NCBI GenBank assembly: GCA_034429475.1
Contig: DAOUGD010000191.1
Location: 16,887-80,886 of the forward strand
DNA length: 64,000 bases
DNA from: JAKQHY01 sp034429475
GTDB taxonomy: Bacteria; Chloroflexota; Anaerolineae; B4-G1; SLSP01
Direction of reading: 5' to 3'
A model generated the notes under the pieces. It did not search any database. It was given only the letters and a program-made list of their open reading frames with translations, and was not told the DNA's origin. Positions 24,997 to 35,176 of this stretch are shown here, in pieces. Each line of letters begins with the position of its first letter. Position 1 is the stretch's first letter. A program made the position numbers and the translations under genes.

Positions 24997-27900
24997 TTAT
25001 GAGTTTGTATCCTCGTCGCCATAGTTGTCGCTATTGGCCCACCACCCCGCGCCAAAAATGCTCGTAGTCGTCTCCGCCTCGGCGCCCGTTGAGGGTTGCG
25101 GTTCCGGCGTGGGTGTAGTTGGGGACACGGGTTCCCGTGATGGCACTGTCTGTGTACTATCAAGTTTCGGTTTGCTTGGGCTAACGGGCGTCCCAGGCGT
25201 CGCTGTGTCATGAGGCGCTTCCGGTTGTAGTTCAGGCGCGGGGGCAGCCTGTGTGCTGCGCATACCTGGTTTGCCGGATGGCACAGTCGTTTCCGCCTTG
25301 GAGGGCGGTTCTGGCCGGGGGGCAGCCGTTGGCGTCGGAATGTCCGCCTTGGGGGTGTCCCGCAGCGTTGATTGTGCGCTGGCATCTGTTGGCTGTTCTG
25401 GCGACTCCGGCTCTGAAGGCTTCACCCCTGGCCTGGTAGCTTTGACCGGTTCAGGCGATGGCGATGCGGGCGTCGCTGGTTCGCGGCGCAGCGGCGGCTC
25501 GTTGTGCACGCTGCTCGTCGGTTGCGCGCTCGCCGGGTGAGTCGGTAGGGTAGCATCTGCCGGCAAGGGGTCATCAGCCTTGCCGGTCGCGGGGAAAGTT
25601 TCCGGCGGCGTCAACGGTTTACGATGCACTTCCTGAAAGCGCTCCGTTTCATCGGCGATTCTGTCGTAGAACTTATTCATTGTATCTGTATCTTGTTGTT
25701 CAAAATAGTAGTCGGTCGCCTTGTAAAAAGCCGCCATCCGCAGTGCTGATTGCCGCAACAGCCAGGCGTTGTACACTGCATGACGGCGGCGCTCTTTCAA
25801 GTGTACATCACTGCCTAAAACATCCGGCAGAGCCTGGTCGGTTGCTACATGCACCACCCCCTCTGCATCACGCAAGTGCCGGACCGCGCGGTCAAAAGCA
25901 GCATCATCCTGAACACGCCGCGCAGCCTCGCGTATCGCCTGGGTATAGTCGCGCCAGAGCTGCGCCTCATTGAAGTGCGGCGCAAGCGTTAACGCCTGGT
26001 TGTAGGCCGCGATAGCAGTGGGATAGTCGCGGCTGAGTAGCGCATCCCACCCCTGATTCATTGCATGACGCAAGTCAGGCAATAGAGCTTCAACGGTTTC
26101 AAATCGTTCCCTGAGGTTGAGCAAATCCACATCCGCCGGCGCGATTTTGAAGCCTTGCGTGAACAGCCCTGGCAACGCGCTCAACCGCCATGTATCTAAC
26201 CCGGCCTGAATTTGCTGCCGTATCTTGATCAGGGCGGCTTCCTGTTCTTCACGGATTTGTTGCTGCAAGGCACGGATGTCGTCGCGCGGGTCTAAACGCA
26301 ACGCCAGGTCACACAATTCCAATCCGTGTGTAAACTCGCCAGCCTTGCGCTGTACTTCGGCATACGTCTTCAACCGATCTTGTAAATCTTTGGTAGCGCT
26401 CTGCACGCGCGGGTAGTCGGGCGCCTCGCCGCGCACTCTTAAGATCCGCGTGACAGCGACCGTCCATTGTTTCGCACCCATCTCCTTGTGTAGCTCACCC
26501 AAGTCGTTGTGAATATCATTCAGCAATGCGCTCCGCACTTGGATACGTTCCGCCAAATCGTCCAGCCGCTTATCCGTGCGCGGCGCGGCAATCCTGATCG
26601 CTTTCTCCAGCGCAGTCGTGGCGCCGGCGGTATCATACGCGACCAGCGCTTTCTCCGCGTCGCCGATGGCGATATCCAGCTTGGCGTTTTGCAACCGCGC
26701 GCGCAGGTCAGCCATGCGCCCCTGGCGGTCCGCCTCCGGCGCGATAATCTGGGCCGCATCCGCCAGCGCGGAGTGTACACCCTGTTCGTCGAGGCGTTGC
26801 AGCGCAGTCTCGGCTTTTTGTAATTGCGCGTTGAACGCCGCGGTCTGCGCGCCGGGCAAGCCGGCTGCCCAATCCCGGGTGTCTTGATCCAACTGTGGCG
26901 TCTGCTTGAGAATGTCGGCGAACTCCAACGCCTGGGCATACTTGAGTTCTTTGATGGCGCCTTCCATCGTCATTCTGAGATCGTCTCTGACCCGCAGACA
27001 CTGTTCGGTAAAGGCCGCCTCGCGGGTGATCTGGGGCGAAGCGTGTTCCAGCGTTTGCACCGCGCCTGCATAGTCTTTGGGCGTCCCCAGGAAGGTGCCA
27101 ATCTCTCGCTTCAGTTTATCCAACAACTGGCGACTTTCGGCCGCTTCCGCTTCTTGACGCTGCGCCTCCGCCGCCTCTTTTTCCTTTTGGAGTCGCAGTT
27201 GTTCGGCTTTCTCTTCCAGCGTATGCCGCAAGATCTGCGCGCGCCCTAATTTGGCTATTTCCGGCGGCAGAGCTTTGAAGACGTCCAACGCGCGAGCCAG
27301 GAGGGAAGGGCGTTGTTGATACGCCTCCCAGGCTTCCAACGCTTCCAACAAGGCCACCCACTGCCGAATTGGGGTATCCGGCTGATCGCCAGGGCGCAGC
27401 CGCTCGGCCTCTGCCAACGCTTGCTTGGCCTCCGCCAGATTGCCCTCCGGTGTTTGCAAGAGCGCGGCAGCCTGCGCCACGTATTCCTGGCTAGAGAGCC
27501 AGTTGCGCAGCCGGTCGTAATCGCGGCTGACCAACGGGGTGATCCAACCAGCGGTTTCGGCCTGGGTCAACCGCGCGCGCGCGCCAACGGTGTCCGGCGG
27601 GGTCTGATTGAGGAAGTCCGTCACTTCAGCCACCACGCGCTCGCGCAGCCGTTGATAGCAGCGCTCCATATCCTTGTCCGGCGCCGGCTCAAAGTTGGCA
27701 TCCAGCGCAACGACTCGGCGATATTCCTGTAAAGCCAGGTCCCAGGCTTCGTTATTCTGATGGATTTCCGCGCGAGCGAGGGCGCTGATGATATCCCGTT
27801 GCCGTTCAAACGCAGCCTTGAGCAATGGCGAGACGCCGGCGCCGCGCAACTCAATTTCCGCGTCGCGGAAGCGTTTGTTCCCGGCTAGGTCGCGGGCGCG

Positions 27901-30900
27901 TTTCATCGCGCCCTGAGTGCGTTCGAGAACGTCCAGCGCATTCCGCGCCCAGGTCGCCAGTTCCCGCGCCGGGCCATCGTTTTCGTAGCCTTTGACCAGG
28001 AAGACTTCTTTGACGGCTTCTTCGAGACGTTCCAGGTCCATCCGGCCCGGTGATTTTTGCGCGATGTACTCGGCGTCCTCAAGTTGACTCTGTAGGGCGC
28101 GCGCGGCGGCCATCTTTTGGTCATAGTCCTGTGCCAGTCGGTCGCGGATAGCGCCCTGGTGGGCTTCGTGAATTTCGGCTGCCAGCGACGCAGCATCCAG
28201 TGTGATGTCGAACTCCACCTGCACGCCCAGCGCTTCGGCTTCTTCCTGGACGGCTTTGACGACATCCAACGCCGCCTGCGGCGCGCCGCGCAGCCCCTCT
28301 TGCCGCCAACTCTCAAAGCGCTCGCGCGCTTCTTCCAATCGCAAGCGCAAACGGCGGGTGCGCGTTTCGCGCAGCAGGTCCTCAAACTGCCGCACCCAAT
28401 GGCCCTCCGGCGGCGGGTCCAGGATCAGGAAGGGTTTCAACTGCGCCTCGAGGTCGCGCAGTTGCTCCTGTTCCATGCGTTTTTGCAACTGACCCCGCGC
28501 GGTTTGCGCCTGCTTTTCGGCCCACCGGTTGACGATCAAAGCTTGCAGCGTTTGGAGTTCATCCAACAGCTCCGGCGCGGCGGTGCGTCCGGTGGCCTGT
28601 TTGCAGCGATTCCACGCTTCGGGATACTCACCATCGCGGTAGAGTTCCTGGATAGGATGCACTACCCGCGTCCACTGCTCTTTCTCCAACTCGTCCACCA
28701 ATTGCTGCACCTGGCGCAATTTTTCCGGATCGGCATCCTGGCGTGAAAGTTCGGTCAGGAGTTCGCGCGATTCTTTGAAGCGCATTTGCTTGGCCAGCGT
28801 CTCCACCTGGAGGAAAGTCTTATCCGCGTTGATCACGGCCTCTACCTGCCGCTTGAGCAGGCGCGCTTCGGGATCATCCGGGCGTTTCTCAAGCACAGTT
28901 TCCACCAGTTGCAGCGCTTCTTTGTATTTACCGGTCTGTTGCGCCGTGTGGGCCTTCTCCAGCATTTCCTGGGTGATGCGTTGCTCACGAATTTGCGTTT
29001 GCAACGCCAGGGCTTCTTTGGAAGCCGGGTCGCTTTCCAGAATCTTCTGCACGATGTCCTGGGCTTCTTTGAATTGCTTGTTGGTTAGCCACTGTTGGGC
29101 TTCGGCCAGCGCGCGTTGCATTCCGATCATGCCCTCTTGGGCCTTCTCGATACGTTGGCGCAGGTAGCCGGCTTCCTCGGCGACGCTCTCGGCATACCGG
29201 TTGTTTTCGGCAAAACGCGCCAGATCGGTTAGATCCAGCAAGGCGTTATCAGCCTGGCGCTCTTCATCCCACCAACGCTGGGCGCTTTGCAGTTTGGCCC
29301 CCGCGCGCGCGGCGCGCAACAACTCCCCCGCTTCAGCCGCGCCCAGGCGGGCGGCCCTTTCAAAGAGCACGCGCGCGTCGGCATACCGCTGTTCATCCAG
29401 GGCAGCCTGCCCGTCTTTCAGGGCAGCATCCCGCTCTTGTTGATCGGCAGCCAGCTTCTCCAGTTCATCTCGGAGCATTTCCAGGCGCGGGCGTTTGTGA
29501 CCTTCGCGCAGAGTTTTCAGGGTCTCGTTGACGGCGCGCAATGCGCCGGCATAATCCTGTCGCTGCCGGCAATCTTCGATTTGCTCTTCCCAGACGGCGC
29601 CGGCGGCCCAATCTTCGCGCTGTTTGCGCACGTCGCTCAAGACTTGGAAATAGCTGTTGCGCTTGTCTACGTCCAACACTTGCAGGTTGATTTCCTTCTG
29701 GAGTTTTTCCAGCCGGTCAAGATAGTCATTCAATTCCTCTACCGTGCGCGCCAGGTGCCGGCCCGTTTCGATCTGGCTCATCACGTCATCCAGGGTTTTG
29801 CGCGTGGCCTCGATGCGCGCGTTGGCGATTTGCTCACGCAATTTGCGCACCTCAGCCTCCAGGTCGGGCAATTCCTTCAAAGCCGGTAGGGTTTCCAGTG
29901 CTTTCTCGGCGGCGGCCCACTCGTTGTCCAGATAGGCCTGGCGTGCCTTCTCAATCTCTGGACGCGCTTTCCCATCAAGCCCCTGGAGTTTTTGCGCTTT
30001 TTCCTGAAGTTCGGCAATGGCGCTTTGTATTTTGCGTACTTCATCCTGACCTTCCAATAGCCCTGGGAATTCCTGGTCAATCTGGTGATAGAACTCCCGT
30101 TCAATATCCTGCAGGTTATGCAATGCGGCTTGATATTCACCGGCATTCAGGGCAGTTTCGGCGCGCTGCACACGCTTGTTGGCGGCTTCGTTGGCTCGGT
30201 GGATAAGCGCTTCGGTGCGTTCGGTCAACTGTTGGATGGCGGTGGCGTCGGTGGGGTGAAGTTTGATATACGTAGCCGCCGCGCGATAAGCATCAATGAG
30301 GTTGCCCAGTTGCGCCGCCGACGCTACCACGCCGCGCAGGGCATTGTCGCGCGCCAGTCGCGCCCATTGGTCTGCCAGAGCCTGTGCGCGTCCGGCTGCC
30401 CAGCTTTCCTGACGTAGAGTGCCCAACGCAGCCAATTGCTCTTGCGCCGTCTGCCAGTTATCCGTTTGACCGAAGGCCAGACCATCTTCGCGATCCCCCA
30501 TCGTCGTTAGTCCATTGAGAATCTCGCGTACTTGCTTCGGCAGATCTACATCCGGCTCCAAGAGCGTGTTAAGACCCCGGCGCCAGGTGCGCATCGCGTC
30601 CATCGGGCTGCTGGCTTGCTGGCCTTCAGCTTCGCGTTCTATCGCGCGCAGCTTTTCTTCCAGCATACGCCGCTGGCGAATTTCTGCGTAGAGTTTGGCC
30701 GTCTCCGTATCACTCGGATCGAGTTCGCGCACCAGACGCAACTTTTCCTCCGCCTCGGTGAGGTCGCCGGATTGGATGGCGGTCTGGGCTTCGAGTTTGG
30801 TGCTGTTGATCTTTTCGCGCGCCTTCTCCTCCAACTGCGCGTGGACAGCCTCCAGGGTGGGGTCGCTGCCACGCATTTTGATCACTTCCTGAATCTTGAG

Positions 30901-33138
30901 CAGGCCGTCAGAGGCCGCGAGGTTTCGGGCCGCGTCGGCCGCAGCCGTCGCCCGCTCATCCAGGTCCTTGAGTTGTTTTTGCAGTGTGCTCAGATCGGCG
31001 GGCAATAACCCGCCCGCGTCAGTGGCCTGGGTTTCGACCTCTTCTAAGCGCTTGCGCGCCGGCTCCACGTGCCGGAGCGCGGCGTCGTCCAACGCATCGG
31101 CAATTTCCACCGGCGTCGCGCCATCCGCGGCGGCGGCGTAGGCAACCTGCGCTTGTTCCAGCGCGGCCAAGGCGGTGCTGCGTACCGCCTCCAATTCCCG
31201 CGCCAGCGCTTCCCATTCGTGCAATTGGCGGCGCGCGCCGGACGGCGCCGAACTCCCCATTGCTTCCACGGCCTGTTTCAGGGTGGCTACGGCCGCCCCC
31301 CATTCGCCTTTGTCGCGGCTCTGTTCGGCGCGAGTGTGCGCTGTTTCGTAGTCCTGCCAGGCTTCGCGCGCGGCGCGTAGCTCGTTATGCAGCGACTCCA
31401 ACCCGGCGCGCAGGTCGGGCCATTCGGCGACCTGGCGTAAGGTCGCTTGCAGGTCTTGCAACAGCGGATCGAGCGCGCCGGCCTGGAGGGTGGCCTGTTG
31501 TTGCAGTTCTGCCCAGTCTTTCCGCACTTGCGCGAGAGTGGCCTCTGCTTTGGGTTTCGCGCCGCATTTCTCCACACACGTTCTGGCCGCGCGGTTATCG
31601 GGGTTCAATCCCAAGGCTTCATTGCCATAACCGGCGGCTTCCGCGAGCCGCCCGGCATTGAAGGCGCTCTCGCACGCCTGCACCAACTTGCTTTCCAATG
31701 CCTCCGTCACCCCAGGCCCGGCGGCCCAGACTTCGCGCGCTTCCTGGTAAGCCCGCACCGCCACGAAGACATCGTCGTCCGCGGCTTTGCCCCGGCCCAT
31801 CAACCCGTTGAATTTCTCGATTTTGGCCTCGACGCGGCGCAGCCCTTCGGCAGCCTGCCGCTGGTGTTCCGGCAGCAGCGCGCCCAGCGTTTCCTCAAAC
31901 AGCGCTCTGGCCTTGCTCAGGTCATTGCGCTCCCACAGACTTTCGGCGTTGCGCAGGCGGGCGGCGTCCTCTTCAATGCGGCGGATTTCCGCGGTGACGG
32001 TGTTGTGCATCGTCTCCACCACCGCGCCGACGGCGGTGTAATCGCGCCCCTCGGATTTGGCGTGCGTCAGGCGTTGTTGCGCCGATTTCAAGGACTGCGC
32101 CGCTTCGTCGCGGCGGCCCTCATCCCAATCCAGACGCGCTTGCTTCTGTTGTGCGGTGATAGAAACCAGGTCCACACTCTCGTCGCGCAAACCGGCGGCA
32201 TCCAGATGGGTGGGGTAAATCTTGAGCACTTCCTCAAAGGCCTTCTGCGCGCTTTCGAACTGCCGGCCGGCCTGGTCGAAAGCCCGTTGCTGGTTGTGCT
32301 GGCGGCCAGTCTCCAACAACATCCGGCCATACGCCATACCGGCCTGGAGGTAAAGTTGCTGCCATAGCGGCACCTCCTGATACCGACCGCGCCACTGTTC
32401 CAACTGCGCCAGCGCATCGGTCCAACGGGTCTCAGCAATCGCGGTCTCAATCGCCTGGAGATCACGTTTCTGGGTGTCCAGATAGCTACGAGCCTGGCGC
32501 AGCCACTTTTGCGCATCGGAGTACGAGGGGGAGTTCTGAGGGATGTTTTCCAACAACATGATACCCTGTTCGAACTCCCGCGCGCGGAGGGCCTCTTCGG
32601 CTTTGCGTAGCAGGGCTTGATGGTCGCCCTGGCTCAGCGCGTTCGCTCGCGCATTTTCCAATTCGCTCCGCAGCGGTTGGTAGACCGGTTCCTGGGGCAA
32701 CTGCCGCAGCATATCCTCGGCGACTTTGGCGGCGGTTTCCCAATCGTTCTGCGCGTGGGCTTTGCGAATTTCGGCCTGGGTGTTCTTTGCCCGCGTCTGC
32801 CAGTTGTGGAGGTCAAGCGCCTGGTTGCGCTTCTGCTCCAGTTGCGAGTGAAACTTGAGAATCCGGGGCGTCGCCACAGCGAAGTCGGTGATGGCGATGT
32901 ACTCATCCGCCGCGCCGCGATAGTCGCCCTGCGCCATCAGCGCGTCGGCGTCGGCCAGGCGTTCTTTGATTTCGGCCTCTTTTTCAACCGCGCGCTGCGC
33001 CAGGCGCAGCCCCTGGTCGGCTTTGGGATTATTGGCGTCCAGGTCGCGCGCCTGTTGATACAGTTGCTGCGCCTTTTCCCAGTCGCCTTCGGTCATCGCC
33101 TGTTCGGCTTGTTGTAAAAGATAGGGTAGTTGAGACAT
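24997..33138 (-). CDS. Giant 2713-aa TPR-like/coiled-coil scaffold protein
   Basis: The protein starts MSQLPYLLQQAEQAMTEGDW and is built almost wholly of helical repeats of the TPR type (WEKAQQLYQQARDLDANNPKA, YKEALQLVETVLEKRPDDPEA) with long Ala/Gln/Glu-rich coiled-coil stretches. The last 190 residues are Pro/Thr/Ser-rich, disordered-like, and end EDTNS. No signal peptide or membrane helix. A paralogue starts at 3192 and runs off the left edge, and a related unit occurs in the membrane protein at 21797-22966. Likely a cytoplasmic scaffold or ruler. AGGAGG precedes the ATG. Such size is costly and implies a structural role, but that is inference. Confidence 0.9.
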   Translation of the reverse strand: MSQLPYLLQQAEQAMTEGDWEKAQQLYQQARDLDANNPKADQGLRLAQRAVEKEAEIKERLADADALMAQGDYRGAADEYIAITDFAVATPRILKFHSQLEQKRNQALDLHNWQTRAKNTQAEIRKAHAQNDWETAAKVAEDMLRQLPQEPVYQPLRSELENARANALSQGDHQALLRKAEEALRAREFEQGIMLLENIPQNSPSYSDAQKWLRQARSYLDTQKRDLQAIETAIAETRWTDALAQLEQWRGRYQEVPLWQQLYLQAGMAYGRMLLETGRQHNQQRAFDQAGRQFESAQKAFEEVLKIYPTHLDAAGLRDESVDLVSITAQQKQARLDWDEGRRDEAAQSLKSAQQRLTHAKSEGRDYTAVGAVVETMHNTVTAEIRRIEEDAARLRNAESLWERNDLSKARALFEETLGALLPEHQRQAAEGLRRVEAKIEKFNGLMGRGKAADDDVFVAVRAYQEAREVWAAGPGVTEALESKLVQACESAFNAGRLAEAAGYGNEALGLNPDNRAARTCVEKCGAKPKAEATLAQVRKDWAELQQQATLQAGALDPLLQDLQATLRQVAEWPDLRAGLESLHNELRAAREAWQDYETAHTRAEQSRDKGEWGAAVATLKQAVEAMGSSAPSGARRQLHEWEALARELEAVRSTALAALEQAQVAYAAAADGATPVEIADALDDAALRHVEPARKRLEEVETQATDAGGLLPADLSTLQKQLKDLDERATAAADAARNLAASDGLLKIQEVIKMRGSDPTLEAVHAQLEEKAREKINSTKLEAQTAIQSGDLTEAEEKLRLVRELDPSDTETAKLYAEIRQRRMLEEKLRAIEREAEGQQASSPMDAMRTWRRGLNTLLEPDVDLPKQVREILNGLTTMGDREDGLAFGQTDNWQTAQEQLAALGTLRQESWAAGRAQALADQWARLARDNALRGVVASAAQLGNLIDAYRAAATYIKLHPTDATAIQQLTERTEALIHRANEAANKRVQRAETALNAGEYQAALHNLQDIEREFYHQIDQEFPGLLEGQDEVRKIQSAIAELQEKAQKLQGLDGKARPEIEKARQAYLDNEWAAAEKALETLPALKELPDLEAEVRKLREQIANARIEATRKTLDDVMSQIETGRHLARTVEELNDYLDRLEKLQKEINLQVLDVDKRNSYFQVLSDVRKQREDWAAGAVWEEQIEDCRQRQDYAGALRAVNETLKTLREGHKRPRLEMLRDELEKLAADQQERDAALKDGQAALDEQRYADARVLFERAARLGAAEAGELLRAARAGAKLQSAQRWWDEERQADNALLDLTDLARFAENNRYAESVAEEAGYLRQRIEKAQEGMIGMQRALAEAQQWLTNKQFKEAQDIVQKILESDPASKEALALQTQIREQRITQEMLEKAHTAQQTGKYKEALQLVETVLEKRPDDPEARLLKRQVEAVINADKTFLQVETLAKQMRFKESRELLTELSRQDADPEKLRQVQQLVDELEKEQWTRVVHPIQELYRDGEYPEAWNRCKQATGRTAAPELLDELQTLQALIVNRWAEKQAQTARGQLQKRMEQEQLRDLEAQLKPFLILDPPPEGHWVRQFEDLLRETRTRRLRLRLEEARERFESWRQEGLRGAPQAALDVVKAVQEEAEALGVQVEFDITLDAASLAAEIHEAHQGAIRDRLAQDYDQKMAAARALQSQLEDAEYIAQKSPGRMDLERLEEAVKEVFLVKGYENDGPARELATWARNALDVLERTQGAMKRARDLAGNKRFRDAEIELRGAGVSPLLKAAFERQRDIISALARAEIHQNNEAWDLALQEYRRVVALDANFEPAPDKDMERCYQRLRERVVAEVTDFLNQTPPDTVGARARLTQAETAGWITPLVSRDYDRLRNWLSSQEYVAQAAALLQTPEGNLAEAKQALAEAERLRPGDQPDTPIRQWVALLEALEAWEAYQQRPSLLARALDVFKALPPEIAKLGRAQILRHTLEEKAEQLRLQKEKEAAEAQRQEAEAAESRQLLDKLKREIGTFLGTPKDYAGAVQTLEHASPQITREAAFTEQCLRVRDDLRMTMEGAIKELKYAQALEFADILKQTPQLDQDTRDWAAGLPGAQTAAFNAQLQKAETALQRLDEQGVHSALADAAQIIAPEADRQGRMADLRARLQNAKLDIAIGDAEKALVAYDTAGATTALEKAIRIAAPRTDKRLDDLAERIQVRSALLNDIHNDLGELHKEMGAKQWTVAVTRILRVRGEAPDYPRVQSATKDLQDRLKTYAEVQRKAGEFTHGLELCDLALRLDPRDDIRALQQQIREEQEAALIKIRQQIQAGLDTWRLSALPGLFTQGFKIAPADVDLLNLRERFETVEALLPDLRHAMNQGWDALLSRDYPTAIAAYNQALTLAPHFNEAQLWRDYTQAIREAARRVQDDAAFDRAVRHLRDAEGVVHVATDQALPDVLGSDVHLKERRRHAVYNAWLLRQSALRMAAFYKATDYYFEQQDTDTMNKFYDRIADETERFQEVHRKPLTPPETFPATGKADDPLPADATLPTHPASAQPTSSVHNEPPLRREPATPASPSPEPVKATRPGVKPSEPESPEQPTDASAQSTLRDTPKADIPTPTAAPRPEPPSKAETTVPSGKPGMRSTQAAPAPELQPEAPHDTATPGTPVSPSKPKLDSTQTVPSREPVSPTTPTPEPQPSTGAEAETTTSIFGAGWWANSDNYGDEDTNS

Positions 33139-33148
33139 TCATCCTCCT

Positions 33149-33190
33149 GAAACGTGATGCGTGAAACGTCAAACGTCAAACGTCAGGCGT
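33149..33190. repeat. Tandem AAACGTC heptamer repeats
   Basis: AAACGTGATGCGTGAAACGT is followed by three AAACGTC-type units and AGGCGT in the 58-base gap between two genes. The same tract style recurs at 8757 and 9603. Confidence 0.55.
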
Positions 33191-33196
33191 TATTCG

Positions 33197-35116
33197 CTAC
33201 TTACTGAACTGTCGTAACGTCAATGGTAAAAATATCTTGACCGGCCAGTAGCGGGTGACAACGGTTTCTTCGCTGGGTTTCCAGAAACCTAATTCGTTGC
33301 TATAAATCCACGCCTGGTTGGTGACAATTTGCGTTGGATAGATGGGAAAAACTGTCGCCGACCATGGGTGTTGAGTGTCGGTCAACGTGCAGCTAGGTGC
33401 AATAGTCCTTGTTTGTTCTGTGGAAATGGTTTGAGTATAGACATGGGGCGGCTTCTGCGTGAAAACATCCTGGAACAACGTCGTGTAGGTCAAAACCTCT
33501 GTCGTGCTAAACGGCGTCAAGACACAGAGAGAGACATTGACCGAAGCCGATTCAGTAATGACGCCGGGCACGCGCCACAACACTTCCCCCGACGACCGGC
33601 GAAAAGCGATTTCTGTCTCAGGGGCTTCAGAAAAAATGCCCCCGGCCTTAGGGAACAAGTGCGCCGGCAGTGTGGTAGCAATGAGCAAGCCATCTGTCAC
33701 GGGCGTGGAGGGGGTATAGGTGACGCGGTAGGTCATTTCAGAGCTGAGTATGATACTCATCGTTCCGGTCAGCTCCGGCTTATAAGTAGCGGCGCTTGTG
33801 AAATCCCAGGCCGGGGCAGGGGGCGAATCCACCCGCACCGTAAATGTCACTTCGCCCTGGGCATTTTTAGCCAGCGAGCCAATAGACCAACTTAAGGTAT
33901 CGGTGGCTTGAATATATTCACAATCCGCCGAACAGGACTCAAAGGTTGTGCCAGCAGGGATGCTATCCGTGATGACTACGCCGGTTTGCCCATCGGGATG
34001 AATCCAGGGATTGGCGTAGCTAAGGGTGTAGGTGAGTGGCTTGCCGTAGGCGAAGTCGCCGGTCAGGGCGGCGGATTTGCGGAGGGTGAGGGAGGCGGCG
34101 GGAACAGGCAGGGCGCCTTTCCAGACCGCGTTGGTGTACCCCTCAGCCGTTTGCCCACCGAGTACATAAAGCTCGCCAAAGCGCGAAGCGACAGAAAGCC
34201 GCCGGTTTCCCCCGCCGGGCAGCGGTGAAGATTCCCACTCGCCTACCAAATCGCAGGTGTCAGGATTGATGCCGATGCTGTAGACCTGATCGTTCAGTGC
34301 GCCGTCAGCGGTCTCGCCGCCCAGGACGTAGAGGGTGTTTTGGTCAATGGCGACATCGTGGAGGGCGAGGGGGCGAGGTAAAGTGTTTGTCAAGGACCAA
34401 GTTGTTACCTGTCCATCATCGGTCAATATTGTTTTGTAAACTTCAGTATGCCGGTTACCACTGCTATCCTTCCCCCCAACAGCATATATACATTTCCCAG
34501 AAGTGGCCAAGCGGGTAATTAATCCTAATGGCAAATCGCTTTCTTGCCGCCAGTTGCCAAGACTGCCGTCACTTGAAAGTGACGCTGACCACACTTGGTT
34601 TACCCTATTGCTAGCCGCAATTTCTCCTCCAGCAACATATAGTCGATCTTGAACCACAACCACAGCCGGTGACCACACAGCAATGTTCAGATCTCTTTCC
34701 TGACGCCATTCGCTCCCATCAAAGGAATCTACACGAGCTAGATACGTTCCGCCATATCCACCTAATACATAAGCTCGTTCGCCCGTAGTGGCTACAGCAG
34801 CGCCAAAACGCGCAGGGTCAGGCATATCGGTCGAAACATTCCATGTTTTTTCTAATGGCGTTAATGATAAGGCGTATGTTTGAGAAGTCAGTTGATTCAA
34901 ACCACCTGCCCATCCCCCCCCATAGTAAAGCACTTCCTTCAGTACAAATGCAGCACCATCTCCCGTAATTTGAGGCAACGATGGCAAAGAAACCCATGTT
35001 GGTGTCTGCGCAGATAACGCGTATCCCTTGTTTACTTCAACTATATTAGGAAATACCGATCCTAATACCAAAGCACAGAAAATGCTCGCCAGTAGAAAGT
35101 TTTTGTTTTTCATCAA
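33197..35116 (-). CDS. Secreted kelch beta-propeller protein with DUF11-like domain
   Basis: This 639-aa protein has a signal peptide (about 1-32) and about six kelch-type repeats (YVLGGYGGTYLARV, LYVLGGETADGALNDQVYS, ELYVLGGQTAEGYTNAVWKG), then a DUF11-like beta domain (TLRKSAALTGDFAYGKPLTY, VVITDSIPAGTTFESC), a further beta domain, and a C-terminus IFLPLTLRQFSK. Short FLPLxLR endings are familiar in Chloroflexota secreted proteins and may be a surface-sorting tag (my recollection, unverified). AAGGAG precedes the ATG. It would act outside the cell, perhaps as an adhesin or an outer sensor of the system. Less GC-rich in its 5-prime third. Confidence 0.8.
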   Translation of the reverse strand: MMKNKNFLLASIFCALVLGSVFPNIVEVNKGYALSAQTPTWVSLPSLPQITGDGAAFVLKEVLYYGGGWAGGLNQLTSQTYALSLTPLEKTWNVSTDMPDPARFGAAVATTGERAYVLGGYGGTYLARVDSFDGSEWRQERDLNIAVWSPAVVVVQDRLYVAGGEIAASNRVNQVWSASLSSDGSLGNWRQESDLPLGLITRLATSGKCIYAVGGKDSSGNRHTEVYKTILTDDGQVTTWSLTNTLPRPLALHDVAIDQNTLYVLGGETADGALNDQVYSIGINPDTCDLVGEWESSPLPGGGNRRLSVASRFGELYVLGGQTAEGYTNAVWKGALPVPAASLTLRKSAALTGDFAYGKPLTYTLSYANPWIHPDGQTGVVITDSIPAGTTFESCSADCEYIQATDTLSWSIGSLAKNAQGEVTFTVRVDSPPAPAWDFTSAATYKPELTGTMSIILSSEMTYRVTYTPSTPVTDGLLIATTLPAHLFPKAGGIFSEAPETEIAFRRSSGEVLWRVPGVITESASVNVSLCVLTPFSTTEVLTYTTLFQDVFTQKPPHVYTQTISTEQTRTIAPSCTLTDTQHPWSATVFPIYPTQIVTNQAWIYSNELGFWKPSEETVVTRYWPVKIFLPLTLRQFSK

Positions 35117-35176
35117 ATCAGCTCCTTAAATATTTGATTGAAGATTGTATTGTGATAATGAAGTCCTCTTTTGAGG

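Noticed and set aside
31447..32367. 306-codon plus-strand frame opposite the giant TPR gene
   Set aside because: Antisense to a repetitive helical gene. It shows no domain and no start signal.
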